Shown: positions 1 through 12,708 of the stretch, in pieces | Layout: each line of letters begins with the position of its first letter | How positions within the stretch are numbered: position 1 is the first letter of the stretch | DNA from: Luscinia megarhynchos | Lineage: Eukaryota; Chordata; Aves; Passeriformes; Turdidae | Assembly (NCBI GenBank): GCA_034336665.1 | Contig: CM067568.1 | Location: 36,560,770-36,624,769, forward strand | DNA: 64,000 nt | Direction: 5' to 3' | Made by a program: the position numbers and the translations under genes | Notes under the pieces: model-generated | What the model was told of the DNA's origin: nothing | The model's input: only the letters and a program-made list of their open reading frames with translations | Database searches by the model: none

Positions 1-3000
1 ATCTTTGCAACATGTGTTTCATTCTTTAGACCTGTACTTTCATTTCCTGCAAGTATTGCACAAATGGTGAAGATGAAGATTTTTTTATGTTTTCATTGAA
101 AATCACCCTCACTGTCTGTGTAACATGATCTTAGGAGAGAAAGAAGCTCAGGCAGTAAGGGGTGCTCTTGAAACTTCACCTATTTTTAGTAGTAGAGATT
201 CATGACTGAAATATTCAGCATTGCATCAGTTAATTTCCAGGGGTTCCTTGGATATCCCAGCAGAAAAACTCAGTACTTCTCTAAAGTATCTTCTCAGAGA
301 TCAATACCAATCTGCTGAAATCTTCCCCCTCTCCTTTTGTATTGGGGCCATCCTAAAATAGTACAGCTCAAGCTCAAGAATTCTGGTCACCAGATGCAGA
401 AGAACAAGGCTGTTAAACATCCCAGGAGAGTTGAAGGAGATAGACTCAGTTGCCAGTGAAACCTAGAGGGAAGGCCTGGCCTGCAAGTTCACCTCTCCCT
501 GCAGGTCTTTTGAAACCTGTCAGTTCCTGATTGTGGCTAAGAGAAAAATAAAAGGGCATTTGATGTGTTCAACTTTGTATACCTATACACTGAAAGTGAA
601 GATCTGTGGGACAACAGTGTGTCAGAGGTTCTAGAAGTACTCCAACAACTGGTTTGGCATGGATGCTTCCACCAAGGAAACACCTGTGTTCCTACACACC
701 TCGAGCTCTTCCCATAATGGTACACTTCAATTTCCCTCACTGCCTCTGCAACACTGGGACGGGTGAGTGGGAGGTAGATGGGACATCTTGAGAAGGGAAG
801 CACAAAGTCAGACTGGCTCCTTGTGAGTACACGGGAAACTTTCTCGAAACTTTCTCAAAACTTTAAAATTCCCAACATTGGGAAATGGGGGAGGGGAAGC
901 TGACAGGATTCCCTTAGTAAATGCCTCCTCAGTCATCTGTAGGCAATTGTTTTTCCTTTCAGAGGTTTCCACTCTAGTTTTGCATTTCCCAGTGAGAATA
1001 GAGCAGCAGAAATTCATCAAGTTAAATCTGACTATCAGATAATTTGACAGGTTCTGCCTGTTACTTTCTCTCAGAGTCAGATTCTTACCCAAAATACTGT
1101 TTCCCATTAGAGCTGACATTCTGTATCAAACACTTCTTAATGCAAACATTACCTTTTGCCAGTATTGATTTTGTACATCAGACATGAAAGGGAAGAGGCT
1201 ATCCTTATTCTATTTTTTACTTATTTTGTTTAAGGGTATATGTGTGCAGTTCTTCCAAATAAGGGAGGGGAAATAAGGGAAGGCAAAAAACCCAAGAGTC
1301 AAAATAAAATAGTCCCCGTGCTAATTCAGATTTATGCCTTTATCTGTGGTGTTAATCTAAATTAGATCAAATTAAATTAAACTAATATGTTTACTTGTGT
1401 TAATATAAAGAAGAGATCTCATTGAGATACCTGTCACTTCTCTGAGGATTGCTACCAGAGCTGTGCCATTAAGCTGGTATTGTACATACTGAGACTTGTA
1501 AACAATTTGGTTGCTTGGTATCACATGAGGAACAGGAGTGATGTAGTAAGAACACGAGTACCAAGGACATAATAAGATAACTATGGCTACCTTTGCTGCT
1601 GCTGTTCTTCAAGTTTTCAGGAAAGTAACTGTCATACAATAGAAATCTTCTTGCTCCCATCCTCCAAGAAAAACACCTAACTCAAGATCAAAATTAGTAC
1701 TTGCAAACCATTAGATGAAGAAACAACTTTATAAAGCATCATTTGTGTTGGTGTTCTTGTTTTTCTGTACATTTCCATAAAATAAACATTAAAATCTTCT
1801 ATTCTGTAATTATTATTTCCTTATTATGAGCCCCAAAAATTACGTTTAAAAATCACTTTGAATGTTTTATCTCCTGACATTGTAACTATTTGCCCAATAT
1901 AATTGTTAGGAAACCTTTTTCTTAATGAGAAATTCTCTATTTCAAGTATTTTACATATTCCCTAATCTTTTCATGCATCTACTAATTTTTCCTTTCCACC
2001 CAGAGATACTAGCTTGTGATGCTGTTTCTTCCTGATTTATTATTCACTGGTCAGTTCTTTAATGATCTGAATAGTTCTTTTCACAGTTCTAGCTGGAAAC
2101 ATTCATTGAATTACAGTGAGTCAGAAGCTAAAGAGGTTGTCAAAATTACATAAACATTAGGTACCTATTTTCCAACTAATTTAATGAATATTAATTCCTT
2201 CTTCTATTTTTACTGAATACTTTCTACCACTTCCAGCTGCTGTATTGTCCTATCCTTGCACAATGTTTCCTGTAGTGACTGTTAAAACTGGACCCGTGCT
2301 TCTGTCATATTGTTAATGCCAACTTACCTCTTAGTTAAATCAGAAAGTGTTAGTGATGCTTATGTCTATCCTTATTGTCCAGCATCTATCCATTTACCTG
2401 CTCGCTTATATGCTCTACAAAAAGGAAGCAGTGAGTTGGCAGTAATATTTCTTCTGCCTCTAATATGACGAATTTTTGAGTCTTGAGCTTTTAAGGAGTC
2501 AAGTTGACATGGCTGAGCAAGCTGTGTACAGTGTGTGCCATAAGCTCTCTAGCAGCAGCTAAAAGCCTGTTCATTTCCATAGGTTCAGAAGTAGTTGTTC
2601 CTTGATACGTTTGGTTATGTATATATCTGCTTACATGGTATACCAGTGTGGGAAGATCAACCTTGCTGATGCCTTCTCTCTTTGTTTATTTCCTAGTTGT
2701 GTGATACTTTGGTAAACTAGAAAAAAAAAGAAGTATGATGCAGGTGTTTGTTAGAGCTGTGGTTCTCTGGAGTTTGAGCTGTATTCAGTGCAATCTTAAG
2801 AAAAGTACAGTGGAATATGGAATACCTATTTCTTGAATACTGCCTATACTATTACTTGATGATTGATTGATTGATTGATTTATTGGTTGGCTGATTGATA
2901 GGAGTTTTCTTCCACCATAGCCCTAATTTGCCACACATTTGAATAAATAAAATGAAGTAGTAGTAAGAGGATTGCAAGTAATCATAGAGCAGAACCAGAC

Positions 3001-6000
3001 AGTCTTAATGATGTTGATTTGATGTTGATTTACCTACCATGCTTCTTATGAGGAGTAGTTACCCTGGGCTGGTTTAATGTTAATGTGACTATGCTGCTTT
3101 CATCATCAGAAGTAATGTACACAATGTCCATATTGCACTATGCTATGTTTAAATCTGTTTGTGTGGAATGGCCATAAGTCTCAATAGTGAGAGGAAGTGT
3201 CTTAAAGAATTGGAGGGTTTTGACATTTTCACTTCTAGTTTGTATGTATGTATCTGCATATCATGCCTTAAAGAGTGAAATCTCTTAACTTTTCCATTGA
3301 ATGGGCATTCCCAAAATGGGTTTTCAGAAATTTGAATGCTATAGGTTAGGGATTTCTTTTTTGTCATCTCACCCACTCTCATTTCCACAAGCCTATTTAG
3401 TCCACCAGCCTAGTTAACATAACCAGTCCTAAGACACAGTTTTAACCATTTGCTATCTGATAAATTTGGTAAACAAAACACTGACTGAAATTATAGTTGT
3501 GTCTTGAGCACTGCTGTTCAGTCCTGGATTCTCCAGATTTTTTAGCTGGGTATCTGCATTTTTTCCATGGAAATGGACAAAAGAGATGTAATTTATCTCC
3601 TCAAAAGCACTGGCTGATAGTCATGTAGATACCTGGAAACTGTAATTCTGAGTCACCAAGCCCAAAGTTGCTTTAAAAAATAGATCCTTTTATGAAATAG
3701 GGCTGGGGCTTGGGAGTGGTTCTTATTTGGCTTCTGTTGCCCAAGCCTTTCTGGTGGTCATATTTTCATATTCTCAAGCTTGTTTCTCTTGACAAGGGAA
3801 AAAAAATGTCTGAGTATACAAAGCTTTTCATATAACCAGCTTTTCCCAGGAGGCCAAACCTTTAGACAAATGCCAAATATCATCTATAATTAATTTGTGG
3901 GAGCTGACAATATTATCTATTTGTCAAATTGCTTAGTCTTTTGAGTTAAAGAAAAATACTTCAGATAAAGCAGTGGCCTGCCCAGTGTCCAGCTATTGAG
4001 TGTTGCAGACTGCTACCAATATACTTACATGGAAAGCATCAAAGTACAAATGTTAGATCTTGTAGACTTCAGCTATGATGGTGAGTTTTCAGACTTTCAC
4101 TGCCTAGGATCTCCAGGCATGGACACTGCTGGCAATGTGGCTACTAGTAAAATGGCATGACTCTGAAGTGGTGCACAGTCAAAACTAATGTGTAAGATAA
4201 ATAATGCTGACCCACTTTTTACATCAGCTGCATTACAGTGCATCAGATTTTTGTTGGTTTTGTAGGAACAGTGAATTTCTTGCCAGGGTAAGCCTTGATC
4301 CAACTGAGACAGTTGAACCTCTGCCTCATGGTACTGGCAGTGCAAGGTGTACTGATGGATATGAAAGTCCCCTGGGTTTTTTCCAATCTGGTAAATACGA
4401 AGTTATGCTCTTTGCAATATTAAACAGAATCACTCCTAGCTTCCTCCTTGCTGAAAGCCTTGGTTTCATGGTTGGCCCAGGACAGATAGGTCTCACTCTG
4501 ACCACACAGCTGCTCCTCCATCTCAGACCTTTGTGCTTTAGTTGCTTCTGCTGATTTTTGTACTGTTGAAGAAGAACATTTTATATGTTCTCTTTCATAT
4601 TAAACAAAGTTTTCCTCTTTCTGACCTTCACAGAGAAATCACCACTCATTTCAGTAGTGTTTGTTAATATATTTATGTGTGTTAAGAGCTGCAAAGGGTC
4701 TTGTTGAAACAATCATTTTTGAAGGTGTATAAAAGTTTTGAAGATAACCCGTGTGTAATAATCCGTAGCAGACAACCTGAAGATAGTACTACTGAGAAAC
4801 AGCAGAAAGGCAGTGTGAAAATTGTGTTATAAATATTTGCTGCATGTTGTACTCTGATGCTTTTTTCTAACTGCAAGTTGTCAATTTACTGATGTTCCCT
4901 TGGTTATCATGTCATTCTACCTGGATGTCTGTTGTCCTGTGAACTTAGAAATAGTCCTTATGTTAAAGTGTTTTTGTGGAACTGTCAAGTTTATTAAGAT
5001 GTGGGATGTCTCTGCAGAAGCTTAGGTTTAATATACCATAACAGCATCATGCCTGTTCCTGCTTTAACAGTGATGTTTGCAGCTGCTGCAGGACTTTTCC
5101 TCAAAGGACAAAAGTACAGTCTGGGACTTTTGGAACCACAAATAGGACACGGGGAAAACACTTAACATCAGACTAGGTCAGTCACACTGTACAGACATCT
5201 GCATAGGACACTGGTGAGACCTGAAGTGTTAGTGCCTTTTAAACTGTCAGTTTCAGTCTTACAAAGCTGATTTCAGTCCTGCACAGAGTTATTTCCTATC
5301 TATGGAAAGGATCAGTCAAGCTTGTGCTTTCATTTTCATAACATCCCATTACCATTGCTGCCACCACCACCCAGAGATCCGGCTCACATTTTTGATTTTC
5401 AGTACTTAAATGTAGCTTCTGACCCACTCTGAAAATCTTAGCTCCATTGGGGTCACAAATTTTCCTTTTTAATAGAACATTTTTTCTAGTTCATTTCTGA
5501 TGACTAAATTTTTACATTGTTTCTAAAATGAAACATGGTAAGAGAAACTCCCTTATGTCCTTAAGTCTTTGTATACAGTGTGCTGATAATAGTAGAAAAG
5601 CAAGAGTATCAATGTAATTGCAAAGAGATTTCCAGTGAAAGAAGGCGGCTGCTGAAGCTGTGATTTCAGTTGGGAAAATTATTCTATTTACAGTCAGTGG
5701 CTCTGACAGGTAAAGTTTCACATCTGAAGCTTATGCAAGAAGAAGTAAAACCTCATACCTTTTCATTTTTATTTAACTTTCTTCCTCAAGAATATAAAGA
5801 TGATGTATATGTAATATTGGTGCAATGAAGCAATGTGTAGTGATCAGTAAGAAAATACTGTTGAAGAAACAGCAGTGCAAGCAGAAAGAATTCAAGGATG
5901 AGAACAAAGGATAGTATTGATATGTGGAAATGCAAAGAGAGCACTTTCAGGTTTTACATGTTTCTTTTCCTACTTTTGTATTAACACAGACAGTATCACC

Positions 6001-8938
6001 TAACTTCTCTCCTTGGTGTGGAGGGTTGAGACTTTAATATTTTGTAAATCTCCAGGTTTTGGTACAAAATAGTTGGTTCTCAGGAGATGTTTGGATAAAA
6101 TTAAATCCACATAAGCTGCCCCTTATGCATTGTCAAGATCTTGGTATTTATTCTTTGTTACAAGAATAAAGATGAGTAAGAGGAGACATAAAAGTATACA
6201 GTGGTATCAGCTATGGAGAAAAATACCTCAGAGAAGATCAGAAAAGGACAAATACCTTTGTCCTTTTACATTGCTCTAAGGGGAAGGGAAGACATTCATA
6301 AAATTCAAATTTGTGAACAAAAATGCTTTATTGCCAGTCCACAACTAAAATAGAAATTGTTGCATTTTAATTAAAATAGAAAAAGTTAGTTGTGAGCAGT
6401 GGGCTATAGCAAATGGTGAATTGGACATTTCCCACTTGCTACCCCAGCAGAATGCTGCTTTGGATTTCAGGTTCACTACTTCTCTTCCATCTTTATTCCT
6501 GCTTCATAATTGCTGACACAACATCAAAGGGTCTGCTTGTACATTTAAATCAACATTAATTTTCTAGTAAGTGATTGGAAAAGAAAATGGTGTTGGAGCT
6601 GCTTAACAAAACTTTTGGATTTAGCCACTTAACTGGCACTGAAGTAACTTACAGTATTCCACTTCCAAAAATACGGTTAAACAACTGAAGAATATTTGTT
6701 TGTCTGTGTCACAATTTCTTGAATTGTGAGAGTCAGAAAAATTTGCCTGTTTTTCTCTTTTGCAACTTGTACTATAAAATTCAGCAGTTCCTCAAATGTC
6801 CATATCTTCTTTAGTCATCATTTCTAGACCTCTTTGCATTGTTTATTTAGCAGCATACTATGCTAACTATCGTCACTACCCATTTTTCTTTTTTTTATTT
6901 GTGGATGAACTTCATTCATCTGTAGATCATGATGATGAAAATATTGCATTCAAAAAGTGTGAGCAAGAATGTTCACACTAAAATGTTTCTCAGGTGTAAG
7001 GTCTGACAAAGTGGCTGAGATCTCTTAAAGATGACAGTCCATTCTCAAACCCAGATTCTGAAAGGCTAATGGCTCCTCCACCTGATGATCTGCCACCTAC
7101 CTCCCCATCCTTCATGTCATACGTACACTTTAATTCTGTGTTTAAATTCTGTGTGTATTTCTTCACTCTCTGCATGTATCCCACTGTGATTCTGTTAATT
7201 CTTGTAGGAAATACTTCTTCACTGTCCATCAGATTACTTCTTGTGCCTTTTGGGAATAAGACAGCAGGATATGACTGTAATTAGATAGAAAATACCTCTT
7301 TCAAAACTTTTTTTTCTTATATGGCTCTCTGCTGGGAAGAATAGGCACCTATCCCCCCCTATCTGCACAGGAGAATTTCATAATAGCCTTACCAAATCTG
7401 ACATTGATTTGCACAGTTTTGGTTTATGTTGTGGTGTTCTCTGAGCCCAGCAGTGGAATAAAAGACAGGAGTGGCTCTTCAAGATTGTTTGAAATTGGGA
7501 ACTTTACCTACAGTTTATAATATAGCAGAATGCAGTGTCAGAGACTATTTACAAACATACTACTTTTACATTCAGAATTGTTTTAGGGATTGTCTTGAGC
7601 ATCTTCAGTTGAAATCAAATGGAGTTGTAATGATATCCCCATTACTGGCATAACAGCCAGGGTATCATGAATACAGAAAAATATAAATTGTGCTATGGCT
7701 TCTGTATCTGACCTGAATATATTTACAGTTACTCTGCTTTGTTCTCCCTGCTACTCAGGATTCAAGATGGTTCATTAGCTTGGTCACAGTCCGTGGAGTA
7801 TTGCTGTAGCCAATTTTGACCTGAAAGTAATGTGTTTACATTCACCCAGTGTTACAATTGAGTCAAGTCCTCCAGGCAGTGGGAACAGTGGATTGTGCAG
7901 GAGCACCAGGTGTCTCGGTACACACTTGGTACCAGTCAGTTTGCAACTGGCTGCAAAAGCATCTTCAGTCTCTGAGTATGGACTTACACTTCAAGTAGCA
8001 TAGCTATATTTAGGCATCACCTCATCTGAGCAAACTGAGGCTGCTGTACCACCCTCAATCTATGTTAAATCAACGAAGGAAACTGCTTCTGTGGTTTAGC
8101 TTTCCTGCTCAATCCATAATATACCTTTGATTAATAGTGTTGACTGTTAAAAGTAAAAACTAACATCTAAAAATGAACTGTGAATTTTAATGAATTGTGA
8201 TAGGGAGTTAAGACATATCTCTAGTGAATGTGTCAAGAGAGGATAAGTCAATTCCAGGTGCAGAGTCAATGCAGACAGGTTAAAACATGTTAAACATTGT
8301 GTGATTGTCATCATTGATATGTGAAGGGCCGTCACTGGTAGAGTTTTGCATGATGATGTGTTACATTAATCTAAATAGTCTTACTGTAACACAGGGTACA
8401 AATATTCCCAACAATATTGTTTCTGCAGTATTGCAGATTCCTGGTGTTGTAAGGGATAATTCCCAAGAGATAGCTGCTGACTGTCTAAAGAGCAGAAAGT
8501 AAACCAGGCTGATTAATCTTAGTGACTGTTACTTATTCATCCATCACTGCTTTCCCTTTGAAGTAGCTACTCCCTTGCTAGTCACGGACAGATAAACTCC
8601 AGAGAAATCAAGAAATGTGTATACTGCCCTTGTATTTAAGAGGACTTGAGACTAATTTACACTGTGTCATCAATAATAATGTAGAGAGTATAAGAAGCGT
8701 TTGTATTTGGTGCTGTGATAATGATCTTGAATGTGGTTTGGTGAAATTACCAGGCTCAGTGAGAAAGTTCAGCCTTTCTTGCAAGCAGCATACATGCCTT
8801 CCCTGAGTAACTGGCTGTTCTGTGGGAAAAATCTCTGGCTTCTCATCGTGTCTCTCTCCTGTGCATGGGACTGAAGTAAAGGTTTTTCTTGATCTACAGC
8901 AAAGAAAAAGGTAACCAAAATCATGACAAGAATTATTT
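1..8938 (+). other. PRORP intron, AT-rich; no exon, RNA gene or recognisable repeat seen
   Basis: The stretch is rich in stop codons in all frames and has no coherent coding signal. The longest open frame (4204-4554, plus) has no recognisable domain. The only structured element is a short TGAT microsatellite near 2857-2880. By position it is intron of PRORP, whose downstream exons start at 12709, although 5' exons of the gene are not visible. Confidence 0.6.
2857..2900. repeat. (GATT)n microsatellite
   Basis: Five perfect GATT units occur at 2861-2880, followed by a decayed continuation to about 2900. Confidence 0.85.
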
Positions 8939-9520
8939 ATAGAATCATAGAATATCCTGAGTTGGAAGAGACCTACAAGGACCATCGAAGTCCCAACTCC
9001 TGGCTCTGTGCAGGACACCCCAAGAACTGCACCATGTCCCTGACAGTGTTGCCCAAAAGCTTCTTGAACTCTGTCAGGCTTGGTGCTATGACTACTTCCC
9101 TGGGGAGCCTGTTCCAGTGCTCAGCCACCCTCTGGGTGAAGAAGTTTTTCCCAATGTCCAATCTAAACCTCCCCTTAACCAGTTTCAGGCCATTCCCTTG
9201 GGGCCTGTCACTGGCACCAAAGAGATCAGTGCCTGTGCCTCCACTTTCCCCCCACCTCCACCATCCCCAAGGAAGTTGTAACTGCAGTGAGGTCTCCCCT
9301 CGGTCTCCTCCAGGCTGAACAGACCAAGTGACCTCTGTGCTGCTCACAGGGCTTTACCTCAGCCCCTTCACCATCTTCCTTGCTCTCCTTTGGGTGCTCT
9401 CTTAACAGCTTAATGTCTTTTTTTATATTGTGGCACTCAAAACTATACCCAGACTGAAGGTGAGGCCACATCAATGAAGAGTGAACTCAGGACAGTCACC
9501 TCTTTTGACTGGCTCCAATT
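8939..9520 (-). mobile_element. CR1 LINE 3'-end fragment, minus strand
   Basis: Read on the plus strand, the segment opens with AGAATCATAGAATATC and GAGTTGGAAGAGACCTACAA, the reverse complement of the characteristic CR1 3' terminus. It continues through CCTGTTCCAGTGCTCAGCCA and the typical antisense 3'UTR/ORF2-end text (AGGCTGAACAGACC). The 5' truncation point lies near 9520, where recognisable CR1 similarity stops. Open frames on both strands here are fragments of the element, not host genes. Confidence 0.9.
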
Positions 9521-11413
9521 GCTGGTTAAACTTTGGAGACAATCATTATGCTCAGCCCTGCCTGACAGTACAGTAATGGCAGCTTTGAACCTGAGGTCTG
9601 TGTTGGGGCTTCTTCTGCAGTTTCACAGCTTCATTTGGGTGGGAGGCAGCACTAACAACAGGTGAAAATAGCAATAATAGAGCAGTTTGTTGCTCTTATT
9701 TGCAGATAACCTGTAGGTGAGTTTTGCTTTTAAAAGGCAGTGAATCCAAATGTTTAAGCAATGTCAAACATGATTTATTCATAAAAAATGTGATTTAAAT
9801 ATTTTTGGTGGTTACTTCTTCATGCTGTATGTGTATACAGGTGAGTCACCTTTTGCTGAGTCACTGAGTGATGTGCCTCTCAGCAGCAGTGTGTAGGGAT
9901 TTCCCATTTCACAAGTGGGAATCTACCAGTAGTAGCTAAGGAGAACGGCTGTCCTACCTCAAGCTAACCTTTGGGACACATGGCACAACGTGATCTGGTG
10001 ATCAGAAAGGGCCTGGCAGTGAAAGTCTTAGGAAATCTATATCCTGCTCTGCTCATAGTTCCTTATATGAGAGTAATTATCTTCCTTATGCTCCATTATG
10101 CAACTTCTGGAAATACTAGAATAATAAAATACCCTTGACTTTCTAAATGAGAGATCACTACTGCTATTTTTGTATTGGCACCATTATGTTCAGTTAGTTT
10201 CCTCTGTGACTGAAACAAGTGTTAGTGTGTCTCACATCTTCCTTTCTTGAGAAGCAACCAGGTGTGGGAGTAGACACACTTAGGAAACCCCCACCCACCA
10301 TGTTAAGTTCTGTGACTCCTTGTAGACCACCCCCATTAAGTGCCCAAGCCTAAAGTGAGAGAAAAAGCTCTTTACTAAAGTTGTATCAGATAAGAGGGGT
10401 GTGCAGAACAGAATTATTTTTATGAAAACAAAAATAATTTCTATCTTCTGTATTACAGTTGTGTAAGTAAGGTTAATCTCTGTGTTAAGTAGAAGAGGGA
10501 CAGTGGGTTGTTATATAAGCAGGAGTTTCAAAATTTTAAAATGCTGACTCCCTTTAATTTTACGACATTTTAAGCCTCTTATGCTCATAATATGTAGGAC
10601 AAGAATGTCCACATGACTAACAGGTACAAAGTGACATTAGTTATAACCTCCAGAAAGAAAGACCTACAGGAGCTGGATCCAAGACACTTAAGTCTTTTAT
10701 AAACTTAGGAATAGCTCTATTGCCCAATCTGTATCTGGAACTGCTGATTTTTAACTTATTTTTTCCACATGATTTTTTGCTAACCTTCCCTAATGTAGCA
10801 AATTGTTAGGCAAAAAGTATTTTCATTTGGAATGGGTTTGCTAAAATTACTCATGGTTATTATTTCTTCACTGTTGACTTCTGTACATGAAAATGTTTGT
10901 GGATGCAGTAGCTACATTCCTAACTTTTATTAGCTTTAATGAACTCAGATGAACCAACTTAGTTCTCCCTTGGTATTTGAATCCAGCTATTTGCAGGACT
11001 GGTTCAGTGCATGAGAAGTTATTGCATTTAGTCTTTTCCTGCTCACATTATGTTTTGTTTGTTTTAACCAGGGAAAAGTAAATTGTGTGCATGTGTAGTC
11101 AATATCCAGTGTGATTTCCTGGAAGCAGGGAAGTCAGTTCCAATAGGTACTGCTAGGCGTTTGTACTTTCCATTAGCACCAAGCTCCTATAGCTGTATAA
11201 AAACAGAGCCTTTGGTCCCTCAGAATCAATACTGGCAACAGCAACTTATAGCTCAACAGTTAAAATTAATGTAGAAAATCTTCTGGCTTCTTCTCCCAGA
11301 TCTCAGATTCAGATTCATGGCATACTTAATTTGAGCTATCCGCAGGTCCTTTCCTGTGAAGGGCAGTACCACACGTCCTGTCCTGACCATCTCCAGCTAT
11401 GTGTTCCCATCAG
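9521..11413 (+). other. PRORP intron, nothing recognised
   Basis: AT-rich sequence with no exon, repeat or RNA gene that I can support. Confidence 0.5.
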
Positions 11414-11416
11414 TCA

Positions 11417-11667
11417 TTGAACCTTTGGCTCAAGTCTTACCTGTTGGGTTGCTGCAAGCTTAACCCAACAAAAAAGGAACTTTTGTTGGATCAGTGAGCT
11501 CGTGTGTAGTTGTGACATAGATCTGACACAACAGAAGCAGTGAGACTGTGCAGCTTGAGAGAAGACTGAATGGGCGCCACCCCTTTCTCCTGGTCCTTGC
11601 AGGTAGATGAAGCTAAATGCATTGTAAAATGGCACACAAGAGTTACATGAACAATTCTTTCTAGTCC
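11417..11667 (-). other. Possible second exon of the orphan minus-strand gene (weak)
   Basis: On the minus strand an acceptor (GATTCAG, ending at 11668) is followed by an open frame of about 83 codons to a TGA at 11414-11416. Its phase fits the single leftover base of the candidate exon at 11890-12058 across a 222-nt gap. The product is Cys-rich (NCSCNSC early, HCFCC in the middle), faintly like cystine-knot tails, but the Cys spacing does not fit the standard CxGxC pattern. Another frame is also open here, because the DNA just upstream is an almost stop-free pyrimidine tract on this strand, so openness alone is weak evidence. Confidence 0.15.
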
Positions 11668-11689
11668 CTGAATCGAAAGCAAATTATAC

Positions 11690-11855
11690 CAAAAAATGAG
11701 AAGGATCACAAATAGGAGGAAAGGAGGGAAAAGAGCCAGAGAAGGAGAAGGGCAGTTGAAGGTATTAAAGAGAGGAAAAGTTACAAGGAAGAGGGAAGTA
11801 GCTAGAAAAGCAGGAAGGATTAAAGAATAATCAGGAGATTGTATGTTGGCAAACA
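11690..11855. repeat. Purine-rich (GA-rich) low-complexity tract
   Basis: The plus strand is dominated by GGAGGAAAGGAGG-type purine runs. On the minus strand this is a long pyrimidine tract, which explains long open frames there and could mimic or serve as a 3' splice-site tract. Confidence 0.7.
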
Positions 11856-11889
11856 GTGGCAGCAAACGCAGGTAAAAATTAGGAAATAC

Positions 11890-12058
11890 CTTTCCCTGGT
11901 GGTTGAGCATACTGTCCTTGTCTTTCAAATGTGATAGATGCATCAATCTCAAGAAACAATTCTTCTGTCTGTCTGGGTCTAACTGAAATGGCATTGTTTT
12001 GTGAGCACTCCACAGTAATAACCTGGATGCCAGAACCTTTGTCCTCCCGGAGCTCAGT
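11890..12058 (-). other. Orphan exon-like coding segment antisense in the PRORP intron; family not recognised
   Basis: On the minus strand a strong pyrimidine tract and CACCCAG acceptor precede 12058, and AAAG|GTATTT follows 11890 as a donor. The 169 nt between read as 56 codons plus one base without a stop. The peptide looks like a folded domain: it starts TELREDKGSG, contains VITVEC and ELFLEIDASITFERQG, and ends YAQPPGK, alternating hydrophobic and polar residues as beta strands do. I do not recognise the family. No known gene of the mammalian PRORP block lies antisense here. It could be an exon of an unannotated minus-strand gene, a decayed gene fragment, or chance. Confidence 0.35.
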
Positions 12059-12224
12059 CTGGGTGAAGCAGGGAGGGAAAGTCCCAGGCACAAGTGCCTG
12101 TCCTGAAAAGCACTTGTTGCAGAACAGGCACAGCCCTCAGAGGCTGCTGAAAAGTCCCTCTGAAGTGAGTTCACCACCTCAGTATGTTGGTTCACAAGTG
12201 GGCGGCTAGTCTGGATGTGGTTTT

Positions 12225-12480
12225 CATAAAGCCTTAATCCCGAGGTCACGGATTTCCATGTCGCGCCGCTCGCCGCCTCCCCGCAGGGCAGCCCGGGCTG
12301 CGTAGGTCTGCAGCTCCAGCAGGTGGGGCTGGAGAGGCGCTGTGCTCAGGGCTCCCGGTGCTCCGTGATCAGAAATGGGCATCACTTACACCCCTGCGTG
12401 ATTCACTTCCCTCGGCTGACTTGGAACTTCTGACATCTCCATACAACTCTGCCCGGGGTCGTTCGTGTCATTTGAACTGC
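12225..12480. promoter_or_regulatory. Isolated CpG-rich pocket inside AT-rich PRORP intron
   Basis: Many CpGs (for example CATGTCGCGCCGCTCGCCGC near 12258) are packed into about 250 bp flanked on both sides by AT-rich intron. It lies about 230 bp before PRORP exon 12709-12857 on the plus strand and about 170 bp upstream of the orphan exon on the minus strand. Either an internal promoter or an ancient GC-rich insertion is possible. Confidence 0.35.
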
Positions 12481-12708
12481 AAGAGCTGGAGTATAAAAGC
12501 ATTGTATTTTCTGTGTGGTTGAGAGCAGCTTCATTCCATGAATTGGTTTGTTGTTTCTTTTTATCTTTGTGACTAAGGAATTAAAATTAGTTATTAATTC
12601 GCATCACAGTTAAGAACTGTGTGAAACGAGAGTAGTCTAGAAGTCCCTCTAAGTGAGACATGAAAGTATTCCCTGTCAAAATCTTTGGGTTTGCTTTGTT
12701 TTCTGCAG

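Noticed and set aside
8923..9347. Overlapping 124-136 codon open frames on both strands
   Set aside because: They lie inside a CR1 3' fragment; the peptides are translated repeat.
11491..12249. 252-codon open frame on the minus strand
   Set aside because: It is in a different frame from the exon-like segment at 11890-12058. Its second half is the translation of a stop-poor pyrimidine tract, and there is no recognisable domain.
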